Source: CAVQMC01 sp963713505 (GTDB lineage Bacteria > Bacteroidota > Ignavibacteria > Ignavibacteriales > Ignavibacteriaceae). From it: 64,000 nt of DNA. Every line of letters begins with the position of its first letter. Position 1 is the first letter of the stretch. Positions 8,908 through 17,867 of this stretch are shown here, piece after piece. The stretch covers positions 206,730 to 270,729 of the forward strand of contig CAVQMC010000021.1 of assembly GCA_963713505.1 (NCBI GenBank). The letters run 5' to 3'. The position numbers and the translations under genes were made by a program. Under the pieces are notes generated by a model. It ran no database searches, had not been told where the DNA came from, and was given only the letters and a program-made list of their open reading frames with translations.

Positions 8908-9615
8908 CTAAGCGTTTGTTAAACTAAAAAGATAATCTGTGTATTTTCTTACTTCGGACGAACTAGACATTTTATACGGATCAACCCATTTATCGTCTTC
9001 AACAGCAGGAATGATTTTTAATCCTCGGGGAGTAAAATCATCAACTAAATAAATTTTATCTTCAACTTTACCAAAGTTGCAATTTACTTCTGCCAATATT
9101 TCATTCCTTCTTTCAAAAAAAGATTTTAAAACTGCATTTACCTTAGAACAAATTCTGTTTATCAATTTTAAATCTTCATTTGTACAAAGATCAAAAGAAA
9201 TTAATGCACTTTCCGAAACAAGAGTATCTTTTTGATTTCCATAATGATATTCAAAAACCGGCAAGTTTAATTGTTCGCCTTCTTTTTTACCAAAAATTTT
9301 AGCAGTTCTTTTATCTAAAATATTTAGAATTTTAATTGAGAATGATAATCTGTCGTTTTTCATAAAACGAAGGGAACTTGGTTCTTCATTTTTAATAAAT
9401 GCTGTCGGAATGTGATATCCCTTAACATAATCCAGAAAAAAAGAGTTGATCGCAGCAAATTTGCTGCCTAAATCTTTAACTTTTGTTTTATTTGAATTAC
9501 CATTATAAAAATAATCTGAATATTCGATCAAAACATAATTTTGACCATCTAAAGGTAGATCTTTTACAGTTATTTGTTCGTTGTAAATGCCGTTTGTATT
9601 TAATTTTTCTTCCAA
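8908..9615 (-). CDS. Divergent SAICAR synthase-like (PurC) paralogue
   Basis: A 235-residue protein that aligns by eye along its whole length with short-form PurC: YNGNSNKTKVKDLGSKFAAI, GYHIPTAFI, KKEGEQLNLPVFEY, KVNAVLKSFFERRNEILAEV and VDDFTPRG. Key PurC residues are changed. The N-terminal GKAK lysine loop is absent. The VVRN arginine segment reads DKRTAK. DFKLEFG reads EVNCNFG. DEFSPDGSR reads DDFTPRGLK. A canonical long PurC is encoded at 47373, so this copy is probably not the purine enzyme and may be inactive or have another substrate. It leads the psd-pssA-purS-purQ operon. Confidence 0.7.
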   Translation of the reverse strand: MEEKLNTNGIYNEQITVKDLPLDGQNYVLIEYSDYFYNGNSNKTKVKDLGSKFAAINSFFLDYVKGYHIPTAFIKNEEPSSLRFMKNDRLSFSIKILNILDKRTAKIFGKKEGEQLNLPVFEYHYGNQKDTLVSESALISFDLCTNEDLKLINRICSKVNAVLKSFFERRNEILAEVNCNFGKVEDKIYLVDDFTPRGLKIIPAVEDDKWVDPYKMSSSSEVRKYTDYLFSLTNA

Positions 9616-9683
9616 AATTTCCCTTTAGTTTTTTTTAGGTTTGAAATTATGAAAATTAAGTGTATAAAGTCAATCGAATATAT

Positions 9684-9691
9684 TATATTTG
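9684..9691 (+). promoter_or_regulatory. Possible -7 element for ybaB-recR operon
   Basis: TATATTTG matches the Bacteroidota-type -7 consensus TAnnTTTG and lies 61 bases before ybaB in the divergent gap. I see no clear TTG/TTTG -33 box at the expected distance, so the call is weak. Confidence 0.3.
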
Positions 9692-9751
9692 CACGAAATC
9701 TAGACAAAAAAATAAAAAATTTTCAAAAATTAACAAAACAGGAGGATTTTG

Positions 9752-10078
9752 ATGAAAGGCGGAATGCAGGGAATGTTGAAACAAGTGCAGAAAATGCAGG
9801 AAGAGATGCAAAAAGTACAAGGTGAACTTGCAAATAAAACAGTTACGGAAGAAGCCGGCGGCGGAATGATTAAAGCTTCTGCTAACGGAAATAAACAAAT
9901 AATATCTGTGGAAATTGATCCGCAAGTGATAAAAGCTGAAGAAAAAGAAATTTTAGAGGATTTGGTTGTTGCCGCAGTAAACAAGGCTTTAGAATCTGCC
10001 GGCAAAATGGCTGAGGAAGAAATGGCAAAAGTAACTAAAGGTATGCTTCCTCCGGGACTAAATATTCCGGGAATGTAA
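9752..10078 (+). CDS. YbaB/EbfC nucleoid-associated protein
   Basis: A small DNA-binding protein of about 108 residues, usually encoded before recR as here. A coiled helix (MQGMLKQVQKMQEEMQKVQ) is followed by a Gly-rich strand segment (EEAGGGMIKASANG) and a C-terminal helix, then GMLPPGLNIPGM. I choose ATG at 9752, seven bases after GGAGG (9741-9745), rather than the TTG at 9749. recR begins two bases after the stop. It probably acts as a nucleoid-associated factor tied to RecR function. Confidence 0.93.
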   Translation: MKGGMQGMLKQVQKMQEEMQKVQGELANKTVTEEAGGGMIKASANGNKQIISVEIDPQVIKAEEKEILEDLVVAAVNKALESAGKMAEEEMAKVTKGMLPPGLNIPGM

Positions 10079-10080
10079 AA

Positions 10081-10677
10081 TTGCAAATAGCAGAACCATT
10101 ATTAGTTGCAATTGAAGAGTTAAGCAAACTTCCGAGTATCGGCAAAAAAACAGCTCAGAGACTGGCTCTTCATTTATTAAAAAGCGATAAAGAAACAGTT
10201 GAAAATCTTATTAATTCAATTCAAGATTTAAAAACAAAATTAAAATTTTGCTCCAGGTGTTTCAATTTAGCTACCGAAGATTTATGCGATATCTGTAAGA
10301 GTGAAAAAAGAGATAAAACTCTAATTTGCATTGTTGAAGAAGCGAGTGATGTAATTGCAATTGAACGTACACATGAGTTTAACGGGATTTATCATGTATT
10401 GGGAGGCGTGTTGTCTCCTCTTTCCGGTGTAAGTCCCGATGATTTAAAAATTAAGGAACTTTTAAAGAGATTCGAAAGTGAAGATATTCAAGAGGTTATT
10501 TTGGCTTTGAATCCTGATACGGAAGGAGAAACAACAGCTTTATACCTTGCAAAATTAATTAAACCCCTAGGAGTAAAAGTATCCAGAATTGCCAGAGGAT
10601 TACCTATTGGCGGAGATCTTGAATTTGCTGATGAAGCTACAATAGGAAGAGCTGTTTCAGGAAGAATTATTTTATAA
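10081..10677 (+). CDS. recR: Recombination mediator RecR
   Basis: A 198-residue protein that works with RecO/RecF to load RecA at gaps. A helix-hairpin-helix (LSKLPSIGKKTAQRLALHLL) is followed by a four-Cys zinc finger (CSRCFNLATEDLCDICKS), then a Toprim domain with VVEEASDV-like and LNPDTEGETTALYLAKLI motifs. It starts at TTG two bases after ybaB. Its TAA overlaps the next ATG by one base. Confidence 0.97.
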   Translation: MQIAEPLLVAIEELSKLPSIGKKTAQRLALHLLKSDKETVENLINSIQDLKTKLKFCSRCFNLATEDLCDICKSEKRDKTLICIVEEASDVIAIERTHEFNGIYHVLGGVLSPLSGVSPDDLKIKELLKRFESEDIQEVILALNPDTEGETTALYLAKLIKPLGVKVSRIARGLPIGGDLEFADEATIGRAVSGRIIL

Positions 10678-11411
10678 TGAACGAATGGTTTGAAGAGTGG
10701 TTTAATACTGCTGAATATTTGAATGTATATCAACACAGAAACGAAATTGATGCTAAAAAATTAGTCGATCTTATTCTGGCAAATGTAAACTTGCCTGAAA
10801 AAGCAAAAGTACTTGATATGGCATGCGGAGCGGGTAGGCATTCAATTTTATTTGCACAAAAAGGATATGATGTTACTGCTGTTGACTTAAGCGAAAGTCT
10901 TCTCACGGTTGCACGATCTTCTGCAAAAGATTTCGGACTAAACATTAAATTTATAAAATCAGATCTCAGAGATTTTAAATCGAAAGAAAATTTTAATTTA
11001 GCTGTAAACTTGTTTACAAGTTTTGGTTATTTTGAAAATGATGAAGAGAACTTTAAAGTCTTCAAAATTGCTTTTGATCATTTGTTTAAATCCGGTTACT
11101 TTGTTTTAGATTATTTTAATAAAACTTATGTTGAAAAAAATCTGGTAAGCAGATCAATTGAACAGATTGAAGGCGGAGAAATTATTCAATCTAGAAAAAT
11201 TGAGAATAAAAGAGTAATTAAAAAAATAACAATTTCCCGGAACGGCGAACAGAAACACTTTATGGAATCCGTTAGAATGTATGAAAAAGAAGAACTTTTA
11301 TCGGCACTCAAAAATTTAGGGTTTGATATTCTTAATATTTTCGGTGATTTTAAAGGAAACAATTTTAACCGTGATTCATCGCAGAGAATAATTATTATCT
11401 CTCAAAAATGA
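10677..11411 (+). CDS. Class I SAM-dependent methyltransferase
   Basis: A 244-residue Rossmann-fold methyltransferase. Motif I is VLDMACGAGRHSILFAQKG (residues 45-63), the acidic ribose-binding residue is in VTAVDLSES, and IKFIKSD matches motif III. The substrate is unknown. It is tightly coupled to recR (one-base overlap) and to the lipoprotein downstream (ATGA overlap). The small-molecule type is more likely than rRNA type because no RNA-binding domain is visible. Confidence 0.85.
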   Translation: MNEWFEEWFNTAEYLNVYQHRNEIDAKKLVDLILANVNLPEKAKVLDMACGAGRHSILFAQKGYDVTAVDLSESLLTVARSSAKDFGLNIKFIKSDLRDFKSKENFNLAVNLFTSFGYFENDEENFKVFKIAFDHLFKSGYFVLDYFNKTYVEKNLVSRSIEQIEGGEIIQSRKIENKRVIKKITISRNGEQKHFMESVRMYEKEELLSALKNLGFDILNIFGDFKGNNFNRDSSQRIIIISQK

Positions 11412-11974
11412 AAAGTTTATTAAAAATATTTTTAACTGTTCTGTTATTATTTTACGGATGTGACTTATTTTCTACAAGAACTGCAGAGCCTCCCGATCAG
11501 GGCGGTACAAGTTATCAGCCGCCGCTGGATTATAAAGATTTGATTACTAATTTGAAAAATTCTATTAAAGAAAAAAATGTACAGAATTATCTTGCTACCT
11601 TTGCCGATTCATTATTCTCCGATAAAAAATTTGAATTTGTTCCATCCAGCGGAGCATCACTTCAATTTCCATCTTTAGCAGACAATTGGAGTAAAAGCGA
11701 TGAAGAACAATATTTCAATAATATTAAATCTAATAGTTTGAATTTAATTTTATCAAATGAGAATTACAGTCCCCAAGGCGATAGTGTTATTTATACAGCA
11801 TCTTATATTTTAGATGTTTCATTTGATGATCCAAGTATTCCGAAAACTTATCAAGGCGATTTGCGATTTAATATGGTAAGGGATTCAAGATCAATCTGGG
11901 TAATTTATTTATGGCAGGATATTAAAAGCGGTGAAAATCCAAGCTGGAGCGAATTGAAAGGGAGGTTTCATTAA
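11408..11974 (+). CDS. Hypothetical lipoprotein, first of a pair
   Basis: A 188-residue protein with a lipobox signal peptide (LLLFYGC, Cys18). After a Pro/Gly-rich linker it reads VQNYLATFADSLFSDKKFEF and later TYQGDLRFNMVRDSRSIW. This is a pattern of a helix pair followed by strands that resembles NTF2-like folds; that is only an inference. It overlaps the methyltransferase by ATGA, and its own end carries GGGAGG, the ribosome site of the next lipoprotein. No function recognised. Confidence 0.75.
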   Translation: MKSLLKIFLTVLLLFYGCDLFSTRTAEPPDQGGTSYQPPLDYKDLITNLKNSIKEKNVQNYLATFADSLFSDKKFEFVPSSGASLQFPSLADNWSKSDEEQYFNNIKSNSLNLILSNENYSPQGDSVIYTASYILDVSFDDPSIPKTYQGDLRFNMVRDSRSIWVIYLWQDIKSGENPSWSELKGRFH

Positions 11975-12479
11975 TAAGCATATTAAAATATTTTTATTCC
12001 TGATAATATTAATTACAGGTTGTAAAAATCCTTTTTCACCGGCTTTTGATAACAGCACTAATAATTCAAGTTCAACTATTTCAGATCAAAAAACTGTTGA
12101 CGGAGTTTTTCAGAATTTTCAATATGCTTATACTTTTAAAGATACAATTATTTACGGCGGATTAATAAGTCAGGATTTTGTATTTACTTATAGAGATTAT
12201 GACCAGGGCTTTGATGTTTCTTGGGGAAGAGATGAAGAAATGAAAACAACATACGGACTTTTTCAAAATGCACAACGGCTGGATTTAATTTGGAATAATA
12301 TTGTTTTATCTTCACAAGATTCCGTTAATGCAAATGTTGTACGCAGTTTTAATCTAACTATAACTTTTAATTCAACGGATGTTATAAGAATTGACGGCAG
12401 AGTTAATTTAACTTTAAGAAAAAATCCCGATTCGAAAAAATGGCTGATAACAAAATGGAATGACGAATCAAATTTTTAG
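11970..12479 (+). CDS. Hypothetical lipoprotein, second of a pair, apparent ATT start
   Basis: The frame is open from 11958 and encodes INKHIKIFLFLIILITGC, a complete lipoprotein signal, then about 150 residues including TFKDTIIYGGLISQDFVFTY and a C-terminal WLITKWNDE. A GGGAGG site (11960-11965) lies four bases before ATT at 11970, which overlaps the previous stop. No ATG, GTG or TTG exists in frame until ATG at 12240, well inside the protein. It looks like a distant paralogue of the preceding lipoprotein (same size, lipobox, strand-rich end). Function unknown. Confidence 0.72.
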   Translation: MNKHIKIFLFLIILITGCKNPFSPAFDNSTNNSSSTISDQKTVDGVFQNFQYAYTFKDTIIYGGLISQDFVFTYRDYDQGFDVSWGRDEEMKTTYGLFQNAQRLDLIWNNIVLSSQDSVNANVVRSFNLTITFNSTDVIRIDGRVNLTLRKNPDSKKWLITKWNDESNF

Positions 12480-12504
12480 TAATTCAAAATAAATTCGAAA
12501 ATTT

Positions 12505-13368
12505 ATGTTCATATTCTGGATAAAGGAAGCATTTAAATTAATTGGAAGAGCAAAATCTTCCTTCTTTTTAGCGTTAATATCGATGAGTATTTCTGTAATC
12601 CTAATAGTTATTTCTTTAATGCTAATTGATGTTTCCAACGAAATTCAGAAAAAAATTAAAAGCGATATAAAAATTAATATCTTTCTGAATGACGGAATAA
12701 ATAACGAATCAATTAAGTCCGTAAAAGAAGATCTGGAAAAAAGCGGATACACTGAAAATATAAATTATATAGATAAAAAAACTGCTGCCGACAATTTTAT
12801 TAAAGAAACAGGAGAAGATTTTAGAAAACTTTTAGATTACAATCCGCTGCCTGCCTCATATACTGTGTCGCTAAAAGAACAATATGTAAATAAAGATTCA
12901 TTGAAGAAAATTGTAAAAGCTTTTTCAAATATTAATGGTGTTGATGAAGTAGTTTATAAAAATGACACAATTGAAAAAATTATTTCATCGTTAGATTATT
13001 CCAAAAAATATATATTTATAATTACAGCGGTTCTATTTTTTATTTCGATATACATTGTTTTCAGTACTGTAAAGTTAATTACCAATTCCAAGTATGAAGA
13101 AATGGAAACAATGAAATTGGTCGGCTCAAAACTTTCTACGATAAAAATGCCGATTATTTTGAATAGTATGCTTACCGGATTTTTTGCGGGATTAATTGCC
13201 TTCTTGTTTTTTAGCTTGTTTATATATTATTTTGATAATTATATTCGCATATTTAATATACTCAGAATTCACATTATTTTTTACGCTGCAATTATAGTCG
13301 GAATCGGACCGGTTGTTGGACTTTTAGTAAGCATAATTTCACTTAGAAAGATATCTCTTAAGATTTGA
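12505..13368 (+). CDS. ftsX: Cell division permease-like FtsX
   Basis: A 287-residue membrane protein with a membrane helix near 20-42 and a periplasmic domain (about 45-165, DIKINIFLNDGI onwards, containing the LPASYTV motif). Three more helices lie in 170-287. This is the FtsX layout: with the ATPase FtsE it gates peptidoglycan hydrolases at the septum. ftsE is not adjacent, which is common in this lineage. It is the last gene of the recR unit before the polysaccharide locus. Confidence 0.9.
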   Translation: MFIFWIKEAFKLIGRAKSSFFLALISMSISVILIVISLMLIDVSNEIQKKIKSDIKINIFLNDGINNESIKSVKEDLEKSGYTENINYIDKKTAADNFIKETGEDFRKLLDYNPLPASYTVSLKEQYVNKDSLKKIVKAFSNINGVDEVVYKNDTIEKIISSLDYSKKYIFIITAVLFFISIYIVFSTVKLITNSKYEEMETMKLVGSKLSTIKMPIILNSMLTGFFAGLIAFLFFSLFIYYFDNYIRIFNILRIHIIFYAAIIVGIGPVVGLLVSIISLRKISLKI

Positions 13369-13425
13369 TGTAAGTTCAATATTTAGTAATTTTTCAAAAT
13401 GAATAAAGGAATTTTTATCTAATTT

Positions 13426-13941
13426 ATGAAAATCTTTTTGGGAGCAATTCTCGTAGTTTTATTCACCTCTAATTATATGTTTTGTCAAAATCAAGATCTT
13501 CAAATTGGCGGAGATGCCAATAGTCTTAGACAAAACCAGGGTGCATTATATGATTATTCTGATCCGGAAGCAGTTAACATTAAAGTTTCTGTTTGGGGAT
13601 TTGTTAAATATCCAGGAAGATATATAATTCCTAATTACAGTACGGTTATGGATTTGTTTTCGTTAGCAGGCGGTCCCATACCGGATGCTAATTTAGATGA
13701 TTTAAGAATTTTTAGAACAAATGCTGATTCTACAAATACTTTTATAAAATTTAATTATAAAGATTTTTTGTGGGAAGATACTTTAATAACATACTCAAAA
13801 GCACCGGCTCTGCAGGCAGGAGATGTATTTTTAGTTCCCGGTAGTCAAAGGCTTTACTTTAAAGATTATATGACGTTATCTCTTTCTATCTTTTCTGCTT
13901 TAGTCTCATTAGCTATATTAATTATCAATATTTCCAAATAG
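13426..13941 (+). CDS. SLBB-domain protein with C-terminal membrane anchor
   Basis: A 171-residue protein with signal peptide (1-20). One SLBB domain (KVSVWGFVKYPGRYIIPNYS, about 44-63, then LAGGPIPDANLDDLRIF) is followed by a single hydrophobic helix at the end (SIFSALVSLAILIINI). SLBB domains occur in Wza-type polysaccharide export channels. This one lacks the Poly_export N-terminal domain and is too short for a channel by itself, so it is probably an accessory to the export machinery. Six bases separate it from the kinase gene. Confidence 0.8.
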   Translation: MKIFLGAILVVLFTSNYMFCQNQDLQIGGDANSLRQNQGALYDYSDPEAVNIKVSVWGFVKYPGRYIIPNYSTVMDLFSLAGGPIPDANLDDLRIFRTNADSTNTFIKFNYKDFLWEDTLITYSKAPALQAGDVFLVPGSQRLYFKDYMTLSLSIFSALVSLAILIINISK

Positions 13942-13946
13942 AAGAA

Positions 13947-16199
13947 ATGCAAGATCAATATAACGAAAATTTTAGGGAACTAGAGACAAATTCATTAAAA
14001 GATTATATAATATTAGTTAGGAATAATATTGTTCCGATTGTCTTGATTACATTAACTTGCTTTATTGTCTCTATCATTTATGCAGTAAATGCAAAAAATA
14101 TTTATAAATCTACTGCCACTCTAAAAATTTCCAAACCACAGGGAAATATTTTGAATGCACCGTTAATTCCTGAATTTCAGGATTTTGGAAATGACAGGTT
14201 TATTGCTAATGAGATTGAAATATTAAAGACTTACAATACAAGAGAAAAAGTAGCAAAAGCCTTAGTTGATAGTTTTAAAATTGAAAAAAATCCATCAGAT
14301 TTTTATCTAATAATTAATCATGATATAAAAAACTCAAATGGCAAGAACAAACTACTATCGATTCCGGAAATTGCAAAAATACTTACTTCTAATGTTAATA
14401 TTGAACAGAAAAGAGGTTTAGATATAATTGATATTTCTGCGGAATCTCCTTCGCCTATCGAAGCTGCTTTAATTGCAAATTGTTATGCACGGCAATACAA
14501 AGATTTAAATTTAGAAGTTAATAGAAATCAGCTTACTTTTGTTAAAAACTTTTTGAAACAACAGAAGAATGAAAAACAAGTTCAGCTAAATAAAGCAGAA
14601 GAAGAACTTAGAGCATTTCAGGAAAAAGGCGGAATTGTTGCACTTGATGATCAAGCTACTTCATTGATCAATCAGTTATCGCAGTTTGAGGCACAAAAAA
14701 ATGCTACTAAAATAGAATTGATGGCATCCGATAAAGTTTTATCTCAATATAAAAATGAATTGCGGCAGCAAAATCCAAAACTGGTCGAATATCTAAAAAG
14801 TTCTTCATCAGAAGCTTATTTTCAATCATTACAGGAACAGCTTGTTAAATTAGAAGTAAACAGAGATATTGCACTTGCCAACGGTAAATCTCAGACAGAT
14901 AATTCTTCTTTAATTGCAGATTATAATAAAAGGATTAAAGATCTTAAAGAAAAACTAAATGATAAGATTGAAGAAATAAAAGCAGGGGTTTATGCCAGCA
15001 GTCCGGATGAAGTAAGGGATTTATCACAAAAAATAATTGAAGAAGAAGTAAAAAATCAATCGTTAAAAATTACATTAGATGAATTGGGACAAATTGTAAA
15101 AAATTATGATGAAAAATTTAATAAACTTCCCAAAACAGCAATTGAGTTAGCAAGATATCAGCGCAATAGAGAATCTTTAGAAAAATTATATACACTTGTT
15201 GAGGAAAAATATCAGGAAGCTCTTATTAATGAACAATCGCAGCCCGGCAATGTTTTAATAATAGATAATGCAAGAAAACCAAATCTTCCTTCGAAACCAA
15301 ATAGATTTTTAATCGTACTTGTTGGATTGATTTTAGGTGGAGGGATGGCATTCGGTTATGTATTTATCCGTAATTATTTTGATAATACAATTAAAACACC
15401 GGAAGATGTTACTGACAGAAATATAAATGTTCTTTCATGGATTCCTCAAATTGAAGGTCTTGCAATAAATGGAAATAAAGAATTTGATTTTATAGTTGCA
15501 AAGAAACCCGACTCAATTCCAAGTGAAGCTTTCAGAGCATTGAGAACCAGAGTTCAATTTGCAAAAATAGGAAGAGATTCTTTAAAGACGATTTTAGTTA
15601 CTTCTTCAGCTCCCCAAGAAGGTAAAACCACCGTTGCAATTAATTTAGCCGGAAGTTTTGCACAAGCTAATAGAAAAACTATAATTATCGATTGTGATCT
15701 TAGGAAACCGAGAGTTCATTCAATATTTAACGAAAACAGAATGCCTGGTTTAATTGACTATTTATTCGGGCAAGCGTCTCTTAAAGAAATTATTCGTTCT
15801 ACAGAAATTAATAATCTAAGTTATATAGCTACCGGAACAATTCCTCCTAATCCTGCGGAAATGTTGGAATCGCAGCCGATGAGAGAATTTTTAGCTCAAA
15901 TGAGAGATGAATATGATGTTGTTATACTCGATTCTCCGCCGATTATCGCAGTTACAGATTCTGAGATTTTAGCAACAATGGTAGATGGAACAATATTAGT
16001 GGTGTCAGCTGATTTTACAGAAATAGAATTAATGGAAAAATCAGTTGAGTTGATCAAAAATGATCATGCTGATTTTATCGGTACAGTATTAAATAATTTT
16101 AGTTATAAAAGCGGATACGGTTCTTATTATAAATATTATTATTACTATTCGACACCAAAGAATGGCAATAGCTCAAAATCATCAAAAATTGAATCTTAA
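13947..16199 (+). CDS. Wzc-type polysaccharide co-polymerase and tyrosine autokinase
   Basis: A 750-residue inner-membrane protein. A Wzz domain with membrane helices near 28-46 and 452-475 flanks a long periplasmic coiled coil (about 190-420). A GNVR-like segment (ELARYQRNRESLEKLY) precedes the second helix. The cytoplasmic BY-kinase has Walker A (SAPQEGKTT, about 554-562), Walker A' (IIDCDLRKPR, about 581) and Walker B (VVILDSPP). The C-terminal tyrosine cluster GYGSYYKYYYYYST is the usual autophosphorylation site. It controls chain length and export of the polysaccharide made by this locus. Confidence 0.95.
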   Translation: MQDQYNENFRELETNSLKDYIILVRNNIVPIVLITLTCFIVSIIYAVNAKNIYKSTATLKISKPQGNILNAPLIPEFQDFGNDRFIANEIEILKTYNTREKVAKALVDSFKIEKNPSDFYLIINHDIKNSNGKNKLLSIPEIAKILTSNVNIEQKRGLDIIDISAESPSPIEAALIANCYARQYKDLNLEVNRNQLTFVKNFLKQQKNEKQVQLNKAEEELRAFQEKGGIVALDDQATSLINQLSQFEAQKNATKIELMASDKVLSQYKNELRQQNPKLVEYLKSSSSEAYFQSLQEQLVKLEVNRDIALANGKSQTDNSSLIADYNKRIKDLKEKLNDKIEEIKAGVYASSPDEVRDLSQKIIEEEVKNQSLKITLDELGQIVKNYDEKFNKLPKTAIELARYQRNRESLEKLYTLVEEKYQEALINEQSQPGNVLIIDNARKPNLPSKPNRFLIVLVGLILGGGMAFGYVFIRNYFDNTIKTPEDVTDRNINVLSWIPQIEGLAINGNKEFDFIVAKKPDSIPSEAFRALRTRVQFAKIGRDSLKTILVTSSAPQEGKTTVAINLAGSFAQANRKTIIIDCDLRKPRVHSIFNENRMPGLIDYLFGQASLKEIIRSTEINNLSYIATGTIPPNPAEMLESQPMREFLAQMRDEYDVVILDSPPIIAVTDSEILATMVDGTILVVSADFTEIELMEKSVELIKNDHADFIGTVLNNFSYKSGYGSYYKYYYYYSTPKNGNSSKSSKIES

Positions 16200-16243
16200 T
16201 ATTAATTATCCTTTATTTATATGAATTTTAGACTCTTGAATTT

Positions 16244-17863
16244 ATGAAAAAAATATTCATTCGCATTCTTATTATATTTTGTTTTCTTTTGATAAGCAGA
16301 ATTAATTATGCACAAGATAATAATTTACCGGATTATAGTGAAAGATCATTTCTTGTAATACCGGATTCATTAGCAAATGAACAAAGTAACTTGATGTCTC
16401 AGTTTCCAATGGAAGCTACAGAGGGCAGTGTTGATCCTGATGAATATATTGTCGGCCCCGGAGATAAAATTTTAGTATCTATAAATGGCATAGAAGATAT
16501 TAATTTAACATTGGCTATAAATCAGGAAGGATACTTTTTCGTTCCTAAAGTTGGTGGTATTGATCTAAGAAATAAAACTTTAACAGAAGCAAAGAAATTA
16601 ATTAGAGATGCGATATTTAAATACTACAAAAATGTTGATATTTTTATTTCTTTGATAAATTTTAGAAAAATTAAAGTTTCTTTATTGGGAGATGTTAAAA
16701 AACCTTCTACGTTTGTGCTCTCTGCAAATTCGCGACTAATTGATCTGATTGTTAATTCTATGGGATTGACTGAAACTTCCAATTACAGGAATATTAAAAT
16801 TATAACAAATGATAAAGATACAAGCACTTATGATTTTCTTTCCTTTTTAAGATTTGGAAACAAAAAAGATAATCCATTATTAAGAGAAGGAAGTGTTGTT
16901 ATAGTGGATAAAGTAGATAAAGTTGTTTCAATTTATGGCGAAATAAAATATAATGGTATTTATGAATTTGTCCCTGGTGAAACTGTTTATCATTTAATTC
17001 AGTTAGCAGGAGGGTTGACAAGTAAAGCAAGAGTAGATTCAATTGAAGTAGTAAGTTTTGAAAAAAATGGTAAATTTTTAACTAGTTCTTACTACTCGTT
17101 AAATAAATTAAAAACAGAACATTTAATTCTAAAAAAACAGGATAAAGTTTTAATAAGACAAATTCCTGAATATTACATAGATAGATATGTTCGTATTACT
17201 GGTTATGTGAATTATCCGGGGTATTATAAGATTAGACAGAACCAGACTACTTTAAGTGAAGTTATCAAGGAAGCAGGCGGATTCAGGAAAGAAGCTTCAT
17301 TAAGTCAAGCAACTTTAACACGTTTTGTAGGTACTGAGGATATTGATCCTGAATATGAACGATTAAAGACTATGGAAAGAAAAGACATGTCTGATGACGA
17401 ATATGATTATTTGAAGGCTAAATCAAGACAAAGAAAAGGCCGAGTTGTAGTGGACTTTGTCGATTTATTTGTAAAACATAATCTTGATGAAGATGTAATA
17501 TTAAAAATGGGAGATATAGTTTCAGTCCCCGAAGCGAAAGATTATATAATAATGCTTGGTCAGGTTGTAAATCCTGGTAATGTTATCTATCAACCAGGGT
17601 TAAGAGTTGATGATTATATTAAACTTGCTGGTGGTTTTGGATGGAGGGCTGAAAGTGGAGATGTAAGAGTTATAAAAGCGCAAACTGGTGAATGGATTGA
17701 TGCTGGTGATGTTGATTCACTTAAACCGGGAGATACAATTTGGGTACCTGAGGAACCGCCTGGACCTAAATTTTGGGATGTATTTACTTCTTCTTTACAA
17801 GTTTTAGGTCAGGTAGCTGCAATTATTGCAGCAACAGTGGCTGTTATTGTAGCAACGAGGTAA
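16244..17863 (+). CDS. Wza-type polysaccharide export protein with several SLBB domains
   Basis: A 539-residue protein with a signal peptide (1-23). A Poly_export domain starts near EYIVGPGDKILVSING (66-81). At least four SLBB repeats follow (VSLLGDVKKPSTF, VSIYGEIKYNGIY, VRITGYVNYPGYYKI, IIMLGQVVNPGNVI). A terminal helix AAIIAATVAVIVAT ends the protein. This is the outer-membrane conduit partner of the kinase upstream. There is no lipobox Cys, so anchoring may be by the C-terminal helix. The stop is five bases before the next gene. Confidence 0.92.
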   Translation: MKKIFIRILIIFCFLLISRINYAQDNNLPDYSERSFLVIPDSLANEQSNLMSQFPMEATEGSVDPDEYIVGPGDKILVSINGIEDINLTLAINQEGYFFVPKVGGIDLRNKTLTEAKKLIRDAIFKYYKNVDIFISLINFRKIKVSLLGDVKKPSTFVLSANSRLIDLIVNSMGLTETSNYRNIKIITNDKDTSTYDFLSFLRFGNKKDNPLLREGSVVIVDKVDKVVSIYGEIKYNGIYEFVPGETVYHLIQLAGGLTSKARVDSIEVVSFEKNGKFLTSSYYSLNKLKTEHLILKKQDKVLIRQIPEYYIDRYVRITGYVNYPGYYKIRQNQTTLSEVIKEAGGFRKEASLSQATLTRFVGTEDIDPEYERLKTMERKDMSDDEYDYLKAKSRQRKGRVVVDFVDLFVKHNLDEDVILKMGDIVSVPEAKDYIIMLGQVVNPGNVIYQPGLRVDDYIKLAGGFGWRAESGDVRVIKAQTGEWIDAGDVDSLKPGDTIWVPEEPPGPKFWDVFTSSLQVLGQVAAIIAATVAVIVATR

Positions 17864-17867
17864 TAAT

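Noticed and set aside
16120..16160. Run of tyrosine codons as a repeat artefact or microsatellite
   Set aside because: It is the normal C-terminal tyrosine cluster of Wzc-type kinases.
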